NCBI RefSeq assembly: GCF_013408525.1
Contig: NZ_JACBZM010000001.1
Span: 4,661,001-4,725,000, forward strand
DNA from: Nocardioides aromaticivorans
GTDB lineage: Bacteria > Actinomycetota > Actinomycetes > Propionibacteriales > Nocardioidaceae
Length of the DNA: 64,000 bases
Direction: 5' to 3'
Shown here one piece after another: positions 22,945-30,936 of this stretch. Positions within the stretch are counted from its first letter, which is position 1; every line of letters starts with the position of its first letter. The position numbers were made by a program, and so were the translations under genes. Below the pieces are notes generated by a model that was not told the DNA's origin, searched no databases, and saw only the letters and a list, made by a program, of their open reading frames with translations.

Positions 22945-23668
22945 TTCCACCGGGTGCCAGCCGTCGAACGATGAGCACCGCGCGGTCGTCGTCACCCCGG
23001 TCGACCTGCGCGATGAGCCGCTTCGCGGCCCCCTCCCAGCCGTCGAGCACTGCGGTGCGCGCAGCGGCGCGGAGCCAGGCGATGCCCTCGTCGATGTCGG
23101 CGGAGCGCGACTCGACGACGCCGTCGGTGTAGAACATCAGCGCCTCACCGGGCGCGAGCACGCCGGTCGTCTGGCCGAACTCCGGTGCGTCGCACACCCC
23201 CAGCGCGGTGCCGCGGGCGTTGTCGATCACCCACTCGGCCGTCGCGAGCGACCAGTGCAGGGCGGGCGGGTGGCCGGCGCTGCGGATCAGGTACTCCCCC
23301 GTGGCGAGGTCGAGCACGACCTGCACGGCCGTCGCCAGGTCCTCGTCGGACGGCTGGCGCTGGAGGTAGGCGTTGGCGGCGCCCAGCAGCGCGTCGTCCG
23401 GTACGGCGACGACGAGGCTCTCGAGCGCGCCGGCGAACCTCACCGCGGCCGGCACCGCCGACTCACCGCCGCCGCACACGTCGACGAGCACGGCCTGGAG
23501 CCGCTGCTGGTCGGCCGACAGGTCGCTCACGATGAAGTCGCCGCCGTACGCGAAACCGGAGGCGGCGAGCATCGCCGACTGGTGCGACCAGCCCGCGGGG
23601 AGCGCCGGCATGCGCCCGCGCGCGAGCAACCTGTCGCGCAATCTGGCCCATTCGGCGTGATCCTGCAT
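22940..23668 (-). CDS. SpoIIE/PP2C-type serine phosphatase
   Basis: A 242-residue protein made almost only of the SpoIIE-like PP2C domain: GGDFIVSDLSADQQRLQAVLVDVCGGG (metal-binding Asp residues), LDLATGEYLIRSAGHPPALHW, and EALMFYTDGVVESRSADIDEGI. No PAS, GAF, HAMP or receiver domain precedes it, so regulation must come from elsewhere. Such phosphatases usually dephosphorylate anti-sigma-factor antagonists; no partner switch genes are adjacent. Start ATG 23668 follows a TACCCT box by 6 nt. It faces the hydrolase gene across a ~110-base divergent region. Confidence 0.85.
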   Translation of the reverse strand: MQDHAEWARLRDRLLARGRMPALPAGWSHQSAMLAASGFAYGGDFIVSDLSADQQRLQAVLVDVCGGGESAVPAAVRFAGALESLVVAVPDDALLGAANAYLQRQPSDEDLATAVQVVLDLATGEYLIRSAGHPPALHWSLATAEWVIDNARGTALGVCDAPEFGQTTGVLAPGEALMFYTDGVVESRSADIDEGIAWLRAAARTAVLDGWEGAAKRLIAQVDRGDDDRAVLIVRRLAPGGI

Positions 23669-23674
23669 GCCGAC

Positions 23675-23680
23675 AGGGTA
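23675..23680 (-). promoter_or_regulatory. -10 box for SpoIIE-type gene
   Basis: TACCCT lies 6 nt before the ATG at 23668. Confidence 0.5.
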
Positions 23681-23703
23681 GGGCCGGGTAACCTTCCTTC
23701 GGG

Positions 23704-23737
23704 CCCGGTCCGGCCAACCCCCCTTGGTCGGACCGGG
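23704..23737. other. Strong hairpin in divergent promoter region
   Basis: CCCGGTCCGGCCAA (23704-23717) pairs with TTGGTCGGACCGGG (23724-23737), 14 bp with one G-U and a C-only loop. It lies between two divergent promoters. Confidence 0.5.
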
Positions 23738-23766
23738 TTCCTCCGTCAGGCGTCCTCGCCGGCTCC

Positions 23767-23772
23767 TAGAAT
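23767..23772 (+). promoter_or_regulatory. -10 box for alpha/beta hydrolase
   Basis: TAGAAT lies 6 nt before the GTG at 23779. Confidence 0.55.
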
Positions 23773-23778
23773 CGGGGC

Positions 23779-24756
23779 GTGAGCGAGCCGACCGACGTCG
23801 AGACCACCGTCGACATCCTGGGCGAGCCGTGGGTCGTGGAGACGATCCCGCTCGACGACGACTTCGAGGGCGAGGTCGTGGCCACCCTGGTCAGCCGCCG
23901 CGGTGACAGCCCGACCGAGCACGCCGTCCTGCACGTGCACGGGTTCTCCGACTACTTCTTCCACACCGAGTACGGCGAGTGGTGGCTCGAGCGCGAGCAC
24001 GACGTCTACGGCCTCGACCTCCGCAAGTACGGCCGGTCGATCCGTCCGCACCAGTCCGCGACCTATGTCGCCGACCTGGAGGAGTACTTCGCGGACCTCG
24101 ACGCGGCGTGGGAGCGGATCACCGTCCGCGACGGCCACACGAGGGTCGTCGTCTCCGGACACTCGACGGGCGGGCTGATCGTCGCGCTGTGGGCCGACGC
24201 CCGTCAGCCGGCGGAGCTCGCCGGGCTCCTGCTCAACTCCCCCTGGCTCGACCTCCAGGGCCGTCCCGCGCTGCGCACGCCGGTCGCCGGCCTGCTCATC
24301 GACCAGGTCGGCCGTCGCCAGCCGATGCGCTCGCTGCCGCGCGAGGTCAAGGGCCACTACGCGCGCAGCCTGCACCGCGACCACGAGGGCGAGTGGGACT
24401 TCGACCTCACCTGGAAGCCGGTCGAGTCGTTCCCCGTCCGGTTCGGCTGGTTGCGCGCCATCCGCAAGGGCCACGCCCGCCTGCAGGCGGGACTCTCGGT
24501 GGCGGCGCCCGTCCTGGTCCTCTCCTCCGACCGCAGCAGCTCGCCGTCGGCGATGGACGAGGACGTCTTCAGCACCGACATCGTGCTCGACGTCCGGCAG
24601 ATCCGGCGCTGGTCGACCGCCGTCGGCCCGCACGTCACTTATGCGGCCGTCCCGGGAGCCGTCCACGACGTCGTGCTCTCGCGTCCGGAGCCCCGGGCAC
24701 GGGCCTACGAGGAGATCCGACTCTGGTTGGACGCCTACGTCCTCCGCAGCCGCTAA
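23779..24756 (+). CDS. Alpha/beta hydrolase (monoacylglycerol lipase/S33-like)
   Basis: A 325-residue cytoplasmic alpha/beta hydrolase. LHVHGFSDYFFHTEYGEWW is the oxyanion region, VVVSGHSTGGLIVALWA the nucleophile elbow with Ser, and VPGAVHDVVLS contains the catalytic His. The acid is probably the Asp in LSSDRSSSP. Between these sits a lid (LDLQGRPALRTPVAGLLIDQVGRRQ). The pattern fits monoglyceride-lipase-like hydrolases. It starts with GTG directly after a TAGAAT box. A small membrane protein gene follows but has its own -10 box. Confidence 0.85.
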   Translation: MSEPTDVETTVDILGEPWVVETIPLDDDFEGEVVATLVSRRGDSPTEHAVLHVHGFSDYFFHTEYGEWWLEREHDVYGLDLRKYGRSIRPHQSATYVADLEEYFADLDAAWERITVRDGHTRVVVSGHSTGGLIVALWADARQPAELAGLLLNSPWLDLQGRPALRTPVAGLLIDQVGRRQPMRSLPREVKGHYARSLHRDHEGEWDFDLTWKPVESFPVRFGWLRAIRKGHARLQAGLSVAAPVLVLSSDRSSSPSAMDEDVFSTDIVLDVRQIRRWSTAVGPHVTYAAVPGAVHDVVLSRPEPRARAYEEIRLWLDAYVLRSR

Positions 24757-24759
24757 CCT
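24754..24759 (+). promoter_or_regulatory. -10 box for small membrane protein
   Basis: TAACCT overlaps the stop codon of the hydrolase gene and lies 6 nt before the ATG at 24766. Confidence 0.5.
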
Positions 24760-24765
24760 CGCGCC

Positions 24766-25131
24766 ATGGATCCCGTCACCGGACTCTCGCTCGGCCGCAT
24801 CGTCATCGGCATCGGCTCCCTCGTCGCTCCCTCGGCCACGGCCCGGCTCTTCGGCATCGACCCCGCCGCCAACCCGAACATGGGTGTCATCAACCGGATG
24901 TTCGGCGCCCGCGAGATCGCGCTCGGCGCGGTCACGCTGGTCTCCAAGGGCTCGCTGCGCCGCAACCTGACCGTGGTCGGCATCGCCGTCGACGGCGCGG
25001 ACGCCGCCAGCGGTGCGCTCGAGATCGCCGGCGGCGGCCTGCCCAAGCTGCAGGGCGGCGCGCTCGTCGGCATCGCCGCGGGCGCCGTCGGCTCGGGCAT
25101 CGCCGCGCTGGTCCTCAGCCGCGGCAAGTGA
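24766..25131 (+). CDS. Small membrane protein, function unknown
   Basis: A 121-residue protein with about four weakly hydrophobic segments: LSLGRIVIGIGSLVAPSATARLFG, ALGAVTLVSKG, VVGIAVDGADAASGALEIAG and ALVGIAAGAVGSGIAALVLSRG. The N-terminal LGRIxxGxGSLxxP...FG.D and GAREIALGA patterns are shared with many actinobacterial membrane proteins of unknown function (DUF4267-like). It converges with the TauE-type exporter gene with 27 bases between stops. Confidence 0.65.
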   Translation: MDPVTGLSLGRIVIGIGSLVAPSATARLFGIDPAANPNMGVINRMFGAREIALGAVTLVSKGSLRRNLTVVGIAVDGADAASGALEIAGGGLPKLQGGALVGIAAGAVGSGIAALVLSRGK

Positions 25132-25158
25132 CGCGCGGGCGACCGGGCGCCCCCGGCG

Positions 25159-25962
25159 TCAGGTCGCCAGCATCACGGTGACGGCCACCAGGCCGACCAC
25201 CACGATCGCGCCGCGCAGCACGAGCGGCGGCAGCTTGCGGCCCACCGCCGCGCCCAGGAAGCCGCCGATCACCGCACCGACGGCGATCACCGCCACGACC
25301 AGCCAGTCGACCTCGGCGTCGCTGCCGAGCAGGCCGAGCTCGGCCACCACGACGAAGATCAGCCCGGCCACGCCGTTGACGACGGCCACGAGCACGTTCT
25401 TCACGCCGTTGAGCCGCTGCAGGCCCTCGTTGACCCCGATCCCGAGCACGCCCATCAGGATCACGCCCTGGGCGGCGCCGAAGTAGCCGCCGTACACGCC
25501 GGTCAGGAAGGCGGCGGCCAGCACCCACGGCGGACCCGTGGGCGATTCCCTCGTCGCGTCGCCGGTACGACGCTCGGCCCGCGCGGCGACGTACCGCGAC
25601 AACCGCGGCTGGACCACCACCAGCGTCACGCCCAGCAGGATGAGCACCGGTACGACGGCCTCGAAGGCCCCGGGAGGCAGCACGAGCAGCAGCACCGCCC
25701 CCAGCACGCCCCCGGTCGTGGAGAAGACCAGCAGCCGCACGATCCGGGTGCGCTGGCCCTCCAGCTCGCATCGGTAGCCGACGGCGCCGGCGACCGATCC
25801 CGGCACGAGGCCGAGGCTGTTGGACATGTTGGCGGTCACGGGGGGAACGCCGAGCGCCAGCAGGGTCGGGAAGGTGATGAGGGTGCCGGAGCCGACGACG
25901 GCGTTGATCGTCCCGGCGCCGACGCCCGCGAGCAGGACGGCGGCGATCTCGAGGATGGTCAC
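25159..25962 (-). CDS. TauE/SafE-family sulfite/anion exporter
   Basis: A 267-residue integral membrane protein with 7-8 predicted helices. The paired TauE repeats are visible: AGVGAGTINAVVGSGTLITFPTLLALGVPPVTANMSNSLGLVPG in the first half and FLTGVYGGYFGAAQGVILMGVLGIGVNEGLQRLNGVKNVL in the second. Members export sulphite, sulphoacetate or related anions. The GTG start overlaps the SPFH stop as GTGA, making it third in the NfeD-SPFH-TauE unit; a functional link to SPFH/NfeD is not established. Confidence 0.85.
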   Translation of the reverse strand: MTILEIAAVLLAGVGAGTINAVVGSGTLITFPTLLALGVPPVTANMSNSLGLVPGSVAGAVGYRCELEGQRTRIVRLLVFSTTGGVLGAVLLLVLPPGAFEAVVPVLILLGVTLVVVQPRLSRYVAARAERRTGDATRESPTGPPWVLAAAFLTGVYGGYFGAAQGVILMGVLGIGVNEGLQRLNGVKNVLVAVVNGVAGLIFVVVAELGLLGSDAEVDWLVVAVIAVGAVIGGFLGAAVGRKLPPLVLRGAIVVVGLVAVTVMLAT

Positions 25963-27023
25963 GGCTGGGCGGGAGGCTCCCCCGGCTGGCCCGGGCGTGC
26001 CGCGCTCTCGGCCTCGGCGATGGCCTCCTGGACCGCCTCGCTGGTGCCGGTCACCGACTCCACCGGCTCGGACGGGCCCATGTCGACGCGCTTGGCCGGG
26101 CCGGAGGTCGACCTCGGGATGCCGGCGACCTCGTGGATCGAGGAGCCGAGGCCCTCGAGCGCCTTGGTGATCTCGGACGGGATGACCCACACCTTGTTGG
26201 CGTCGCCCTCGGCGATGCGCGGCATCATCTGGAGGTACTGGTAGGCGAGCAGCGACTGGTCCGGGCGGCCGTCGTGGATCGCCTGGAAGACCGTCTGGAT
26301 CGCCTGCCCCTCGCCCTGGGCCCGCAGGATCTGGGCCTCCCGCTCGGCCTGGGCGCGCAGGATCTGCGACTCGCGCTCACCCTCGGCGTTGAGGATCGCG
26401 GCCTGCTTGTTGCCCTCCGCGGTGAGGATGGCCGACTGGCGCTGGCCCTCCGCGGTGAGGACGAGGGCGCGCTTGTCGCGCTCGGCGCGCATCTGCTTCT
26501 CCATCGCGTCCTTGATGGACGGCGGCGGGTCGATCCCCTTGATCTCGACGCGCTTGACCTTGATGCCCCAGCGCCCGGTCGTCTCGTCGAGCACTGCGGA
26601 CAGGCCGCTGTTGATCGACTCGCGGCTGGTCAGCGTCTGCTCGAGGTCCATGCCGCCGACGACATTGCGCAGCGTGGTCATGGTGAGCTGCTCGATCGCC
26701 TGGATGTAGTTGGAGATCTCGTACGTCGCCGCGATGGGGTCGGTGACCTGGAAGTAGATGACCGTGTCGACGTCGACCGTCAGGTTGTCCTCGGTGATGG
26801 CGGCCTGGGGCGGGAAGCTGACGACCTGCTCGCGCAGGTCGATCATGTAGCGCACCTTGTCGATGAAGGGCACCACGAAGTTCAGGCCCGCGGGCAGCGT
26901 CTCCTTGTACTTGCCGAAGCGCTCGACGATGCCGGTGTAGGCCTGCGGCACCACCCGGATCGACTTCGCGACCACGGTGATCACGAAGAGAAGCAGGAGG
27001 ATCAGGACGACCAGGACGACCAT
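25959..27023 (-). CDS. SPFH/band-7 (stomatin-like) membrane protein
   Basis: A 354-residue protein anchored by one N-terminal helix (VVLVVLILLLLFVITVVA). The SPFH domain follows (RVVPQAYTGIVERFGKYKETLPAGLNFVVPFIDKV, VTDPIAATYEISNY). Then comes a long coiled-coil with repeats of EGQRQSAILTAEGNKQAAILNAEGERESQ type, and an acidic C-terminal tail (SAARPGQPGEPPAQP). Such proteins build large membrane cages or lipid microdomains, usually with an NfeD partner, which is encoded 30 bases upstream here. Pairing with NfeD supports a membrane-organisation role. Confidence 0.9.
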   Translation of the reverse strand: MVVLVVLILLLLFVITVVAKSIRVVPQAYTGIVERFGKYKETLPAGLNFVVPFIDKVRYMIDLREQVVSFPPQAAITEDNLTVDVDTVIYFQVTDPIAATYEISNYIQAIEQLTMTTLRNVVGGMDLEQTLTSRESINSGLSAVLDETTGRWGIKVKRVEIKGIDPPPSIKDAMEKQMRAERDKRALVLTAEGQRQSAILTAEGNKQAAILNAEGERESQILRAQAEREAQILRAQGEGQAIQTVFQAIHDGRPDQSLLAYQYLQMMPRIAEGDANKVWVIPSEITKALEGLGSSIHEVAGIPRSTSGPAKRVDMGPSEPVESVTGTSEAVQEAIAEAESAARPGQPGEPPAQP

Positions 27024-27053
27024 GGGGGGCTCCTTCAGCCGGGGTCTGGGGGG

Positions 27054-27539
27054 TCAGTTCGCTTCGGGAAGCGCGGGCGGAGCAGGCGGGTCGCTCACCG
27101 GGCGCACCACGGCGGTGGCGCCGCCGATGGAGACGATCTCGACGGTACGCCCGACCTCGATGCCGGACTCCGCGCCCGCGGAGACGGCCAGCCAGCTCTC
27201 GCCGCCGATCTTCACGCGGCCGGGCCGGTGCTCGGCGACGGCCTCGGTGACGATGCCGCGCGACCCGACCAGGCTCGCCGGTCCGAGGACCAGGTCCGGT
27301 CCACCGTGCAGGCGGCGTACGAGCGGTGGGCGGACGCCGGCCAGGAGCAGCAGCGCTGCAGCCGAGGCGACGAGGACCTGGACGACGACGCTGTCGGTCA
27401 GGAAGGCCGCGCCCATGCCGGCGAGCGCACCGCCGGCGAGCATGAGCAGGAACAGGTCCATGCTGAGCAGCTCGGCCAGCGCGAGGGCGATCCCAACGGC
27501 GAGCCAGGTCTCCCAGAGGTGGTCGCGCAGCCAGTCCAT
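27054..27539 (-). CDS. NfeD-like membrane protein
   Basis: A 161-residue short NfeD protein: two to three N-terminal helices (WLAVGIALALAELLSMDLFLLMLAGGALAG, VVVQVLVASAAALLLLAGV) and a C-terminal OB-fold (LVGSRGIVTEAVAEHRPGRVKIGGESWLAVSAG...IEVGRTVEIVSIGGATAVVRPV). Short NfeD proteins partner with SPFH proteins, and the SPFH gene is next in the operon. The start is 6 nt after a TAGGGT box, which leads the three-gene unit. Confidence 0.9.
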   Translation of the reverse strand: MDWLRDHLWETWLAVGIALALAELLSMDLFLLMLAGGALAGMGAAFLTDSVVVQVLVASAAALLLLAGVRPPLVRRLHGGPDLVLGPASLVGSRGIVTEAVAEHRPGRVKIGGESWLAVSAGAESGIEVGRTVEIVSIGGATAVVRPVSDPPAPPALPEAN

Positions 27540-27545
27540 GACCGA

Positions 27546-27551
27546 ACCCTA
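27546..27551 (-). promoter_or_regulatory. -10 box for NfeD-SPFH-TauE operon
   Basis: TAGGGT lies 6 nt before the ATG at 27539. Confidence 0.55.
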
Positions 27552-27561
27552 ACCGTGGCGA

Positions 27562-28356
27562 CTAGCCACGCCGCTGGCGGCGGCGGGCGGCGTACCGTCC
27601 GTCGTTCTGCTCCAGCACGAGCGGCATGCCGAAGGTCGCCGACAGGGCCTCGGCGTTGAGCGTCGACTCCATCGGACCCTGCGCCACGACGCCGCCACCG
27701 CGCAGCATCAGCACATGGGTGAAGCCCGGCGGGATCTCCTCGACGTGGTGCGACACGAGGACGGTCGCCGGCGACGTCGGGTCGTAGGCGAGCACCGACA
27801 TCGTCGACACCAGGTCCTCGCGGCCGCCGAGGTCGAGGCCGGCAGCCGGCTCGTCGAGGAGCAGCAGCTCGGGGTCGGTCATCAGGGCGCGGGCGATCTG
27901 GACGCGCTTGCGCTCGCCCTCGCTGAGCGTCCCGAAGGTGCGGTCGGCGAGGTGCATGACACCGACCTCCCGCAGGAGCGCGTCGGCGCGGGCGTGGTCG
28001 ACGTCGTCGTACTGCTCGCGCCAGCGGCCCAGCACGGCGTACGACGCCGACAGCACCACGTCACGGACCTTCTCGTCGCGCGGGATCAGCTCGGCGAGCG
28101 CGGCGCTCGAGACGCCGATGCGCGGACGCAGCTCGAACACGTCGACGGTCCCGATCAGCTCACCGAGCACGCCGACGGCACCGGTGGTGGGATACATCTG
28201 GGCGGCGGCGACCTGCATCAGCGTGGTCTTGCCCGCACCGTTCGCCCCGAGCAGGATCCACCGCTCCCCCTCGCGGACCACCCAGCTCACGCGGTCGAGC
28301 AGCGTGGCCTGGCCACGCCGTACGGTCACCTCTGCGAGCTCGAGCACGGCGGACAT
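27562..28356 (-). CDS. ABC transporter ATP-binding protein (stand-alone)
   Basis: A 264-residue ABC ATPase. Walker A is GANGAGKTTL, the signature LSEGERKRVQIARAL, Walker B LLLLDEPAAGLD, and the switch His is in LVSHHVEEIP. The EGERK signature and EEIPPGFTHVLMLRGG match the ModF/YtrE-like group of iron- or molybdate-type ATPases often found without a permease gene. No transmembrane partner is adjacent. It is divergently arranged with the next gene, only 30 bases apart, so their promoters overlap. Confidence 0.8.
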   Translation of the reverse strand: MSAVLELAEVTVRRGQATLLDRVSWVVREGERWILLGANGAGKTTLMQVAAAQMYPTTGAVGVLGELIGTVDVFELRPRIGVSSAALAELIPRDEKVRDVVLSASYAVLGRWREQYDDVDHARADALLREVGVMHLADRTFGTLSEGERKRVQIARALMTDPELLLLDEPAAGLDLGGREDLVSTMSVLAYDPTSPATVLVSHHVEEIPPGFTHVLMLRGGGVVAQGPMESTLNAEALSATFGMPLVLEQNDGRYAARRRQRRG

Positions 28357-28363
28357 GAAGGCC

Positions 28364-28369
28364 ACCCTA
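28364..28369 (-). promoter_or_regulatory. -10 box for stand-alone ABC ATPase
   Basis: TAGGGT lies 7 nt before the ATG at 28356; the divergent box on the other strand starts 6 bases away. Confidence 0.5.
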
Positions 28370-28374
28370 ACGAC

Positions 28375-28380
28375 TAGGTT
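28375..28380 (+). promoter_or_regulatory. -10 box for Ala-rich hypothetical protein
   Basis: TAGGTT lies 6 nt before the GTG at 28387. Confidence 0.5.
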
Positions 28381-28386
28381 TGCACC

Positions 28387-29112
28387 GTGAGTGGACTCCC
28401 CGCATCTGGCCGGCTCGCGTGGTGGGGTACGGCGTGGCTGCAGGGCCGGATCGGACCGGACGCCTTCCTCGACGGCGTGCTCGGCGACGACGCGGCGCAC
28501 GTGGTCGGTGGCCCCGACGGCGCCTCTCCCCTCCTGCTCGAGCTCGCCGACGCCCGCAACCGGGGCGCGACCGGCGTCGCGGCGGTCTTCCCCGTGCCCG
28601 GCGACCCGGCCGGCTTGCGGGGGCCGCGGGAGCTCAACGCGGCCGCGATCGACGCCGGCGAGGCCGCCCTCCTGCTCGGCGCCGCGACCGCGCTGGTGCC
28701 CGCCCAGGTCGGGCGCGCCGTCGAGTGGACCGTGCTGCCCGCGGAGCGGCGTCCCCCGCTCGACCTCGGCGAGGCCGACCGGGCGCTGCGGTCCGGGCTG
28801 CTGGCGGCGGCGAACCTGCTCGCGGAGCTGGACGTGGCGAGCTGGCAGCCGGAGGTCGCCGACGAGCTGCACGACCTGCGGGCCGCCGTACCGCTGCCGG
28901 CGCCGGAGGGCGTCCCGGCCCGGTCCGTCGAGCTCGCCGGGCGTGCGCAGCACCTGCTGGCCGTCGCCCAGCTGGCCCTCGGCGACGACGGCGGAGCGGT
29001 CAGTGCGGGCGAGGCGGCGGCCCGGCGGGCCGCGATCGAGCCGCTCGAGCGGGCCGCGCGGCACGCCCTCGGCGCCGCGTGCTCGCCCGACGGCTGGCCA
29101 CCGGCTCGGTGA
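28387..29112 (+). CDS. Actinobacterial hypothetical protein, Ala-rich
   Basis: A 241-residue soluble-looking protein, very rich in Ala and Leu. It has an ordered N-terminus (SGRLAWWGTAWLQGRIGPDAFLDGVLGDDAAHVVGG), a central helical segment (LNAAAIDAGEAALLLGAATALVPAQVG), and helical repeats toward the C-terminus. No membrane segment, signal peptide or catalytic motif was recognised. It precedes serB by 31 bases on the same strand and could be cotranscribed, though serB has a possible box of its own (TAGCCT at 29129). Confidence 0.65.
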   Translation: MSGLPASGRLAWWGTAWLQGRIGPDAFLDGVLGDDAAHVVGGPDGASPLLLELADARNRGATGVAAVFPVPGDPAGLRGPRELNAAAIDAGEAALLLGAATALVPAQVGRAVEWTVLPAERRPPLDLGEADRALRSGLLAAANLLAELDVASWQPEVADELHDLRAAVPLPAPEGVPARSVELAGRAQHLLAVAQLALGDDGGAVSAGEAAARRAAIEPLERAARHALGAACSPDGWPPAR

Positions 29113-29143
29113 CAGCCCCCGGAGCCGATAGCCTGCAGCCGCG

Positions 29144-30364
29144 ATGAGCCCTCACGACGCCCCTGACACGCTGCTGATCACCGTCACCGGAACGGACCGG
29201 CCGGGCGTGACGTCCGCGGTCCTCGAGACCCTCTCCCTCTCCGGGGTCTCGGTCGTCGACGTCGAGCAGATCCTGATGCGCGGGCGGCTCGTGCTCGGCG
29301 TGCTGGTCACCGCGCCGCGCGACGCCAAGAAGCTGCGCAAGGCCGTCACCGAGACCGTCGAGGCACTCGGCATGAGCGTCGACATCGAGCGCGGCTCCGG
29401 CGACAACCGCAGCCGCTCGCGCGACCGCGCCCACGTCACGATCATCGGCGCTCCCCTCAAGGCATCGGCCATGGCGGCGATCGCCGGCCGGATCGCCGAC
29501 TGCGGCGGCAACATCGACCGCATCGAGCGGATGGCGCGCTACCCCGTGACCGCCATCGAGCTGCACACCTCGGGCGCCGCGCCGGACCGCCTCCGGACCC
29601 TGCTCGCCGTCGAGGCGGCCCGCCACGGCATCGACGTCGCCGTCCAGCCGGCCAGCCTCCTGCGCCACGGCGTCCGCCTGATCGTGATGGACGTCGACTC
29701 GACGCTCATCCAGGGCGAGGTCATCGAGATGCTCGCCGAGCACGCCGGCTACGGCGCCGAGGTCGCCGACGTCACCGAGCGTGCGATGCGCGGCGAGCTC
29801 GACTTCGAGCAGTCGCTGCGCGCCCGGGTCAAGCTGCTCGCGGGACTCGACGCGTCCGTCATCGACGAGGTGTACGACGCCATCGTGGTCAACCCCGGCG
29901 CCCGGACGATGGTCCGCACCCTGCGCCGGCTCGGCTACCGGTTCGCCATCGTGTCCGGCGGGTTCAGCCAGATCACCGACCGGCTCGCCGAGGACCTCGG
30001 CATCCACCGCGCCCGCGCGAACACGCTCGAGATCGTCGACGGCAGGCTCACCGGCGAGGTCGTCGGCGAGGTGGTGGACCGGGCCGGCAAGGCGCGGGCA
30101 CTGCGCGAGTTCGCCGCCGACCTCGGCGTCCCCGAGGCGGCCACCATCGCGATCGGCGACGGCGCGAACGACCTCGACATGCTCGACGCCGCGGGCCTCG
30201 GCATCGCGTACAACGCGCGCCCGGTCGTGCGCGAGGCGGCCGACACCTCGCTCACCGTGCCCTACCTCGACACGATCATGTACCTCCTCGGGATCAGCCG
30301 CGAGGAGATCGAGGCGGCCGACGCCGAGGCCGGGATCGTGACCCCGGCTCCCCCGCTGGCCTGA
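29144..30364 (+). CDS. serB: Phosphoserine phosphatase with N-terminal ACT domains
   Basis: A 406-residue enzyme of serine biosynthesis converting phosphoserine to serine. The N-terminal ~170 residues hold two ACT-like modules (LLITVTGTDRPGVTSAVLETLSLSGVSVVDVEQ and HVTIIGAPLKASAMAAIAGRIADCGGNIDRIERM), which bind amino acids and suggest serine feedback. The HAD domain starts with MDVDSTLIQGE, where D183 is the nucleophile and D185 the acid. It continues with FAIVSGGFSQITDRLA and ends with the metal site IAIGDGANDLDML. This length and order match actinobacterial SerB. Confidence 0.93.
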   Translation: MSPHDAPDTLLITVTGTDRPGVTSAVLETLSLSGVSVVDVEQILMRGRLVLGVLVTAPRDAKKLRKAVTETVEALGMSVDIERGSGDNRSRSRDRAHVTIIGAPLKASAMAAIAGRIADCGGNIDRIERMARYPVTAIELHTSGAAPDRLRTLLAVEAARHGIDVAVQPASLLRHGVRLIVMDVDSTLIQGEVIEMLAEHAGYGAEVADVTERAMRGELDFEQSLRARVKLLAGLDASVIDEVYDAIVVNPGARTMVRTLRRLGYRFAIVSGGFSQITDRLAEDLGIHRARANTLEIVDGRLTGEVVGEVVDRAGKARALREFAADLGVPEAATIAIGDGANDLDMLDAAGLGIAYNARPVVREAADTSLTVPYLDTIMYLLGISREEIEAADAEAGIVTPAPPLA

Positions 30365-30365
30365 T

Positions 30366-30392
30366 CCGGGCCCGGCTCGCCTCAGGGCCCGG
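30366..30392. terminator. Bidirectional hairpin between serB and sixA-like gene
   Basis: CCGGGCCC and GGGCCCGG form an 8-bp GC stem across an 11-nt loop between convergent stops. Confidence 0.45.
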
Positions 30393-30902
30393 TCAGGCCC
30401 GGGCGACGTGGAAGGCGTCGAGCCGGGCCGCCATGGGCGCCAGGTCCGCCCAGGCGCCGTCGACGGTGAAGATCGCCGCCGTGCTGGTCGGGAAGCTGCC
30501 GAGCGCGACGGAGCCGGTCGCGGCACCCTCGCCGTCGTCGAGGAGCTGGACCAGCATCCCCATCGTCGGGTTGTGCCCGACGACCACGACCGTCGCAGCG
30601 TCGTCCTTCGTGCCGCGGACCAGGTCGAGGACGCCCTCCTCGTCGGTGCCGTAGAGGTTGCCGTCGTACTCGGGCACGAGGGTCCAGCCGGCTCCGGCGG
30701 CGACGACGTCCCAGGTCTCACGGGTGCGGGCGGCGTACGAGACGTAGGCGGCATCGGGGGCCACGCCCTCGGCCGCGAGCCACTCGCCGAGCATCCGGCC
30801 CTCGACCCGGCCCCGGTCGGCCAGCACGCGCTCCACGTCGGTGGGCGCGTACGGCTCCGCCTTGGCGTGCCGGATGATGACGAGACGCCGAGAGTTCTGC
30901 AC
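30393..30902 (-). CDS. SixA-like histidine phosphatase
   Basis: A 169-residue single-domain histidine phosphatase. The RHG-type motif is LVIIRHAKAEP with the phosphorylated His, and the second catalytic His is in VVVVGHNPTMGMLVQLL. The spacing and size match SixA, which dephosphorylates phosphohistidine on signalling proteins; other members act on small phosphoesters. GTG 30902 follows a TAGGGT box by 6 nt. It is divergent from the YwaF-like gene. Confidence 0.85.
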   Translation of the reverse strand: MQNSRRLVIIRHAKAEPYAPTDVERVLADRGRVEGRMLGEWLAAEGVAPDAAYVSYAARTRETWDVVAAGAGWTLVPEYDGNLYGTDEEGVLDLVRGTKDDAATVVVVGHNPTMGMLVQLLDDGEGAATGSVALGSFPTSTAAIFTVDGAWADLAPMAARLDAFHVARA

Positions 30903-30908
30903 GTGCTC

Positions 30909-30914
30909 ACCCTA
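30909..30914 (-). promoter_or_regulatory. -10 box for SixA-like gene
   Basis: TAGGGT lies 6 nt before the GTG at 30902 and fixes this start. Confidence 0.55.
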
Positions 30915-30936
30915 CGACGTGGGCCATGCTGGATCC

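Noticed and set aside
30841..30936. ATG 32 codons upstream for the YwaF-like protein
   Set aside because: The stretch is antisense to the SixA-like gene; GTG 30937 fits the -10 box and the start of the membrane protein.
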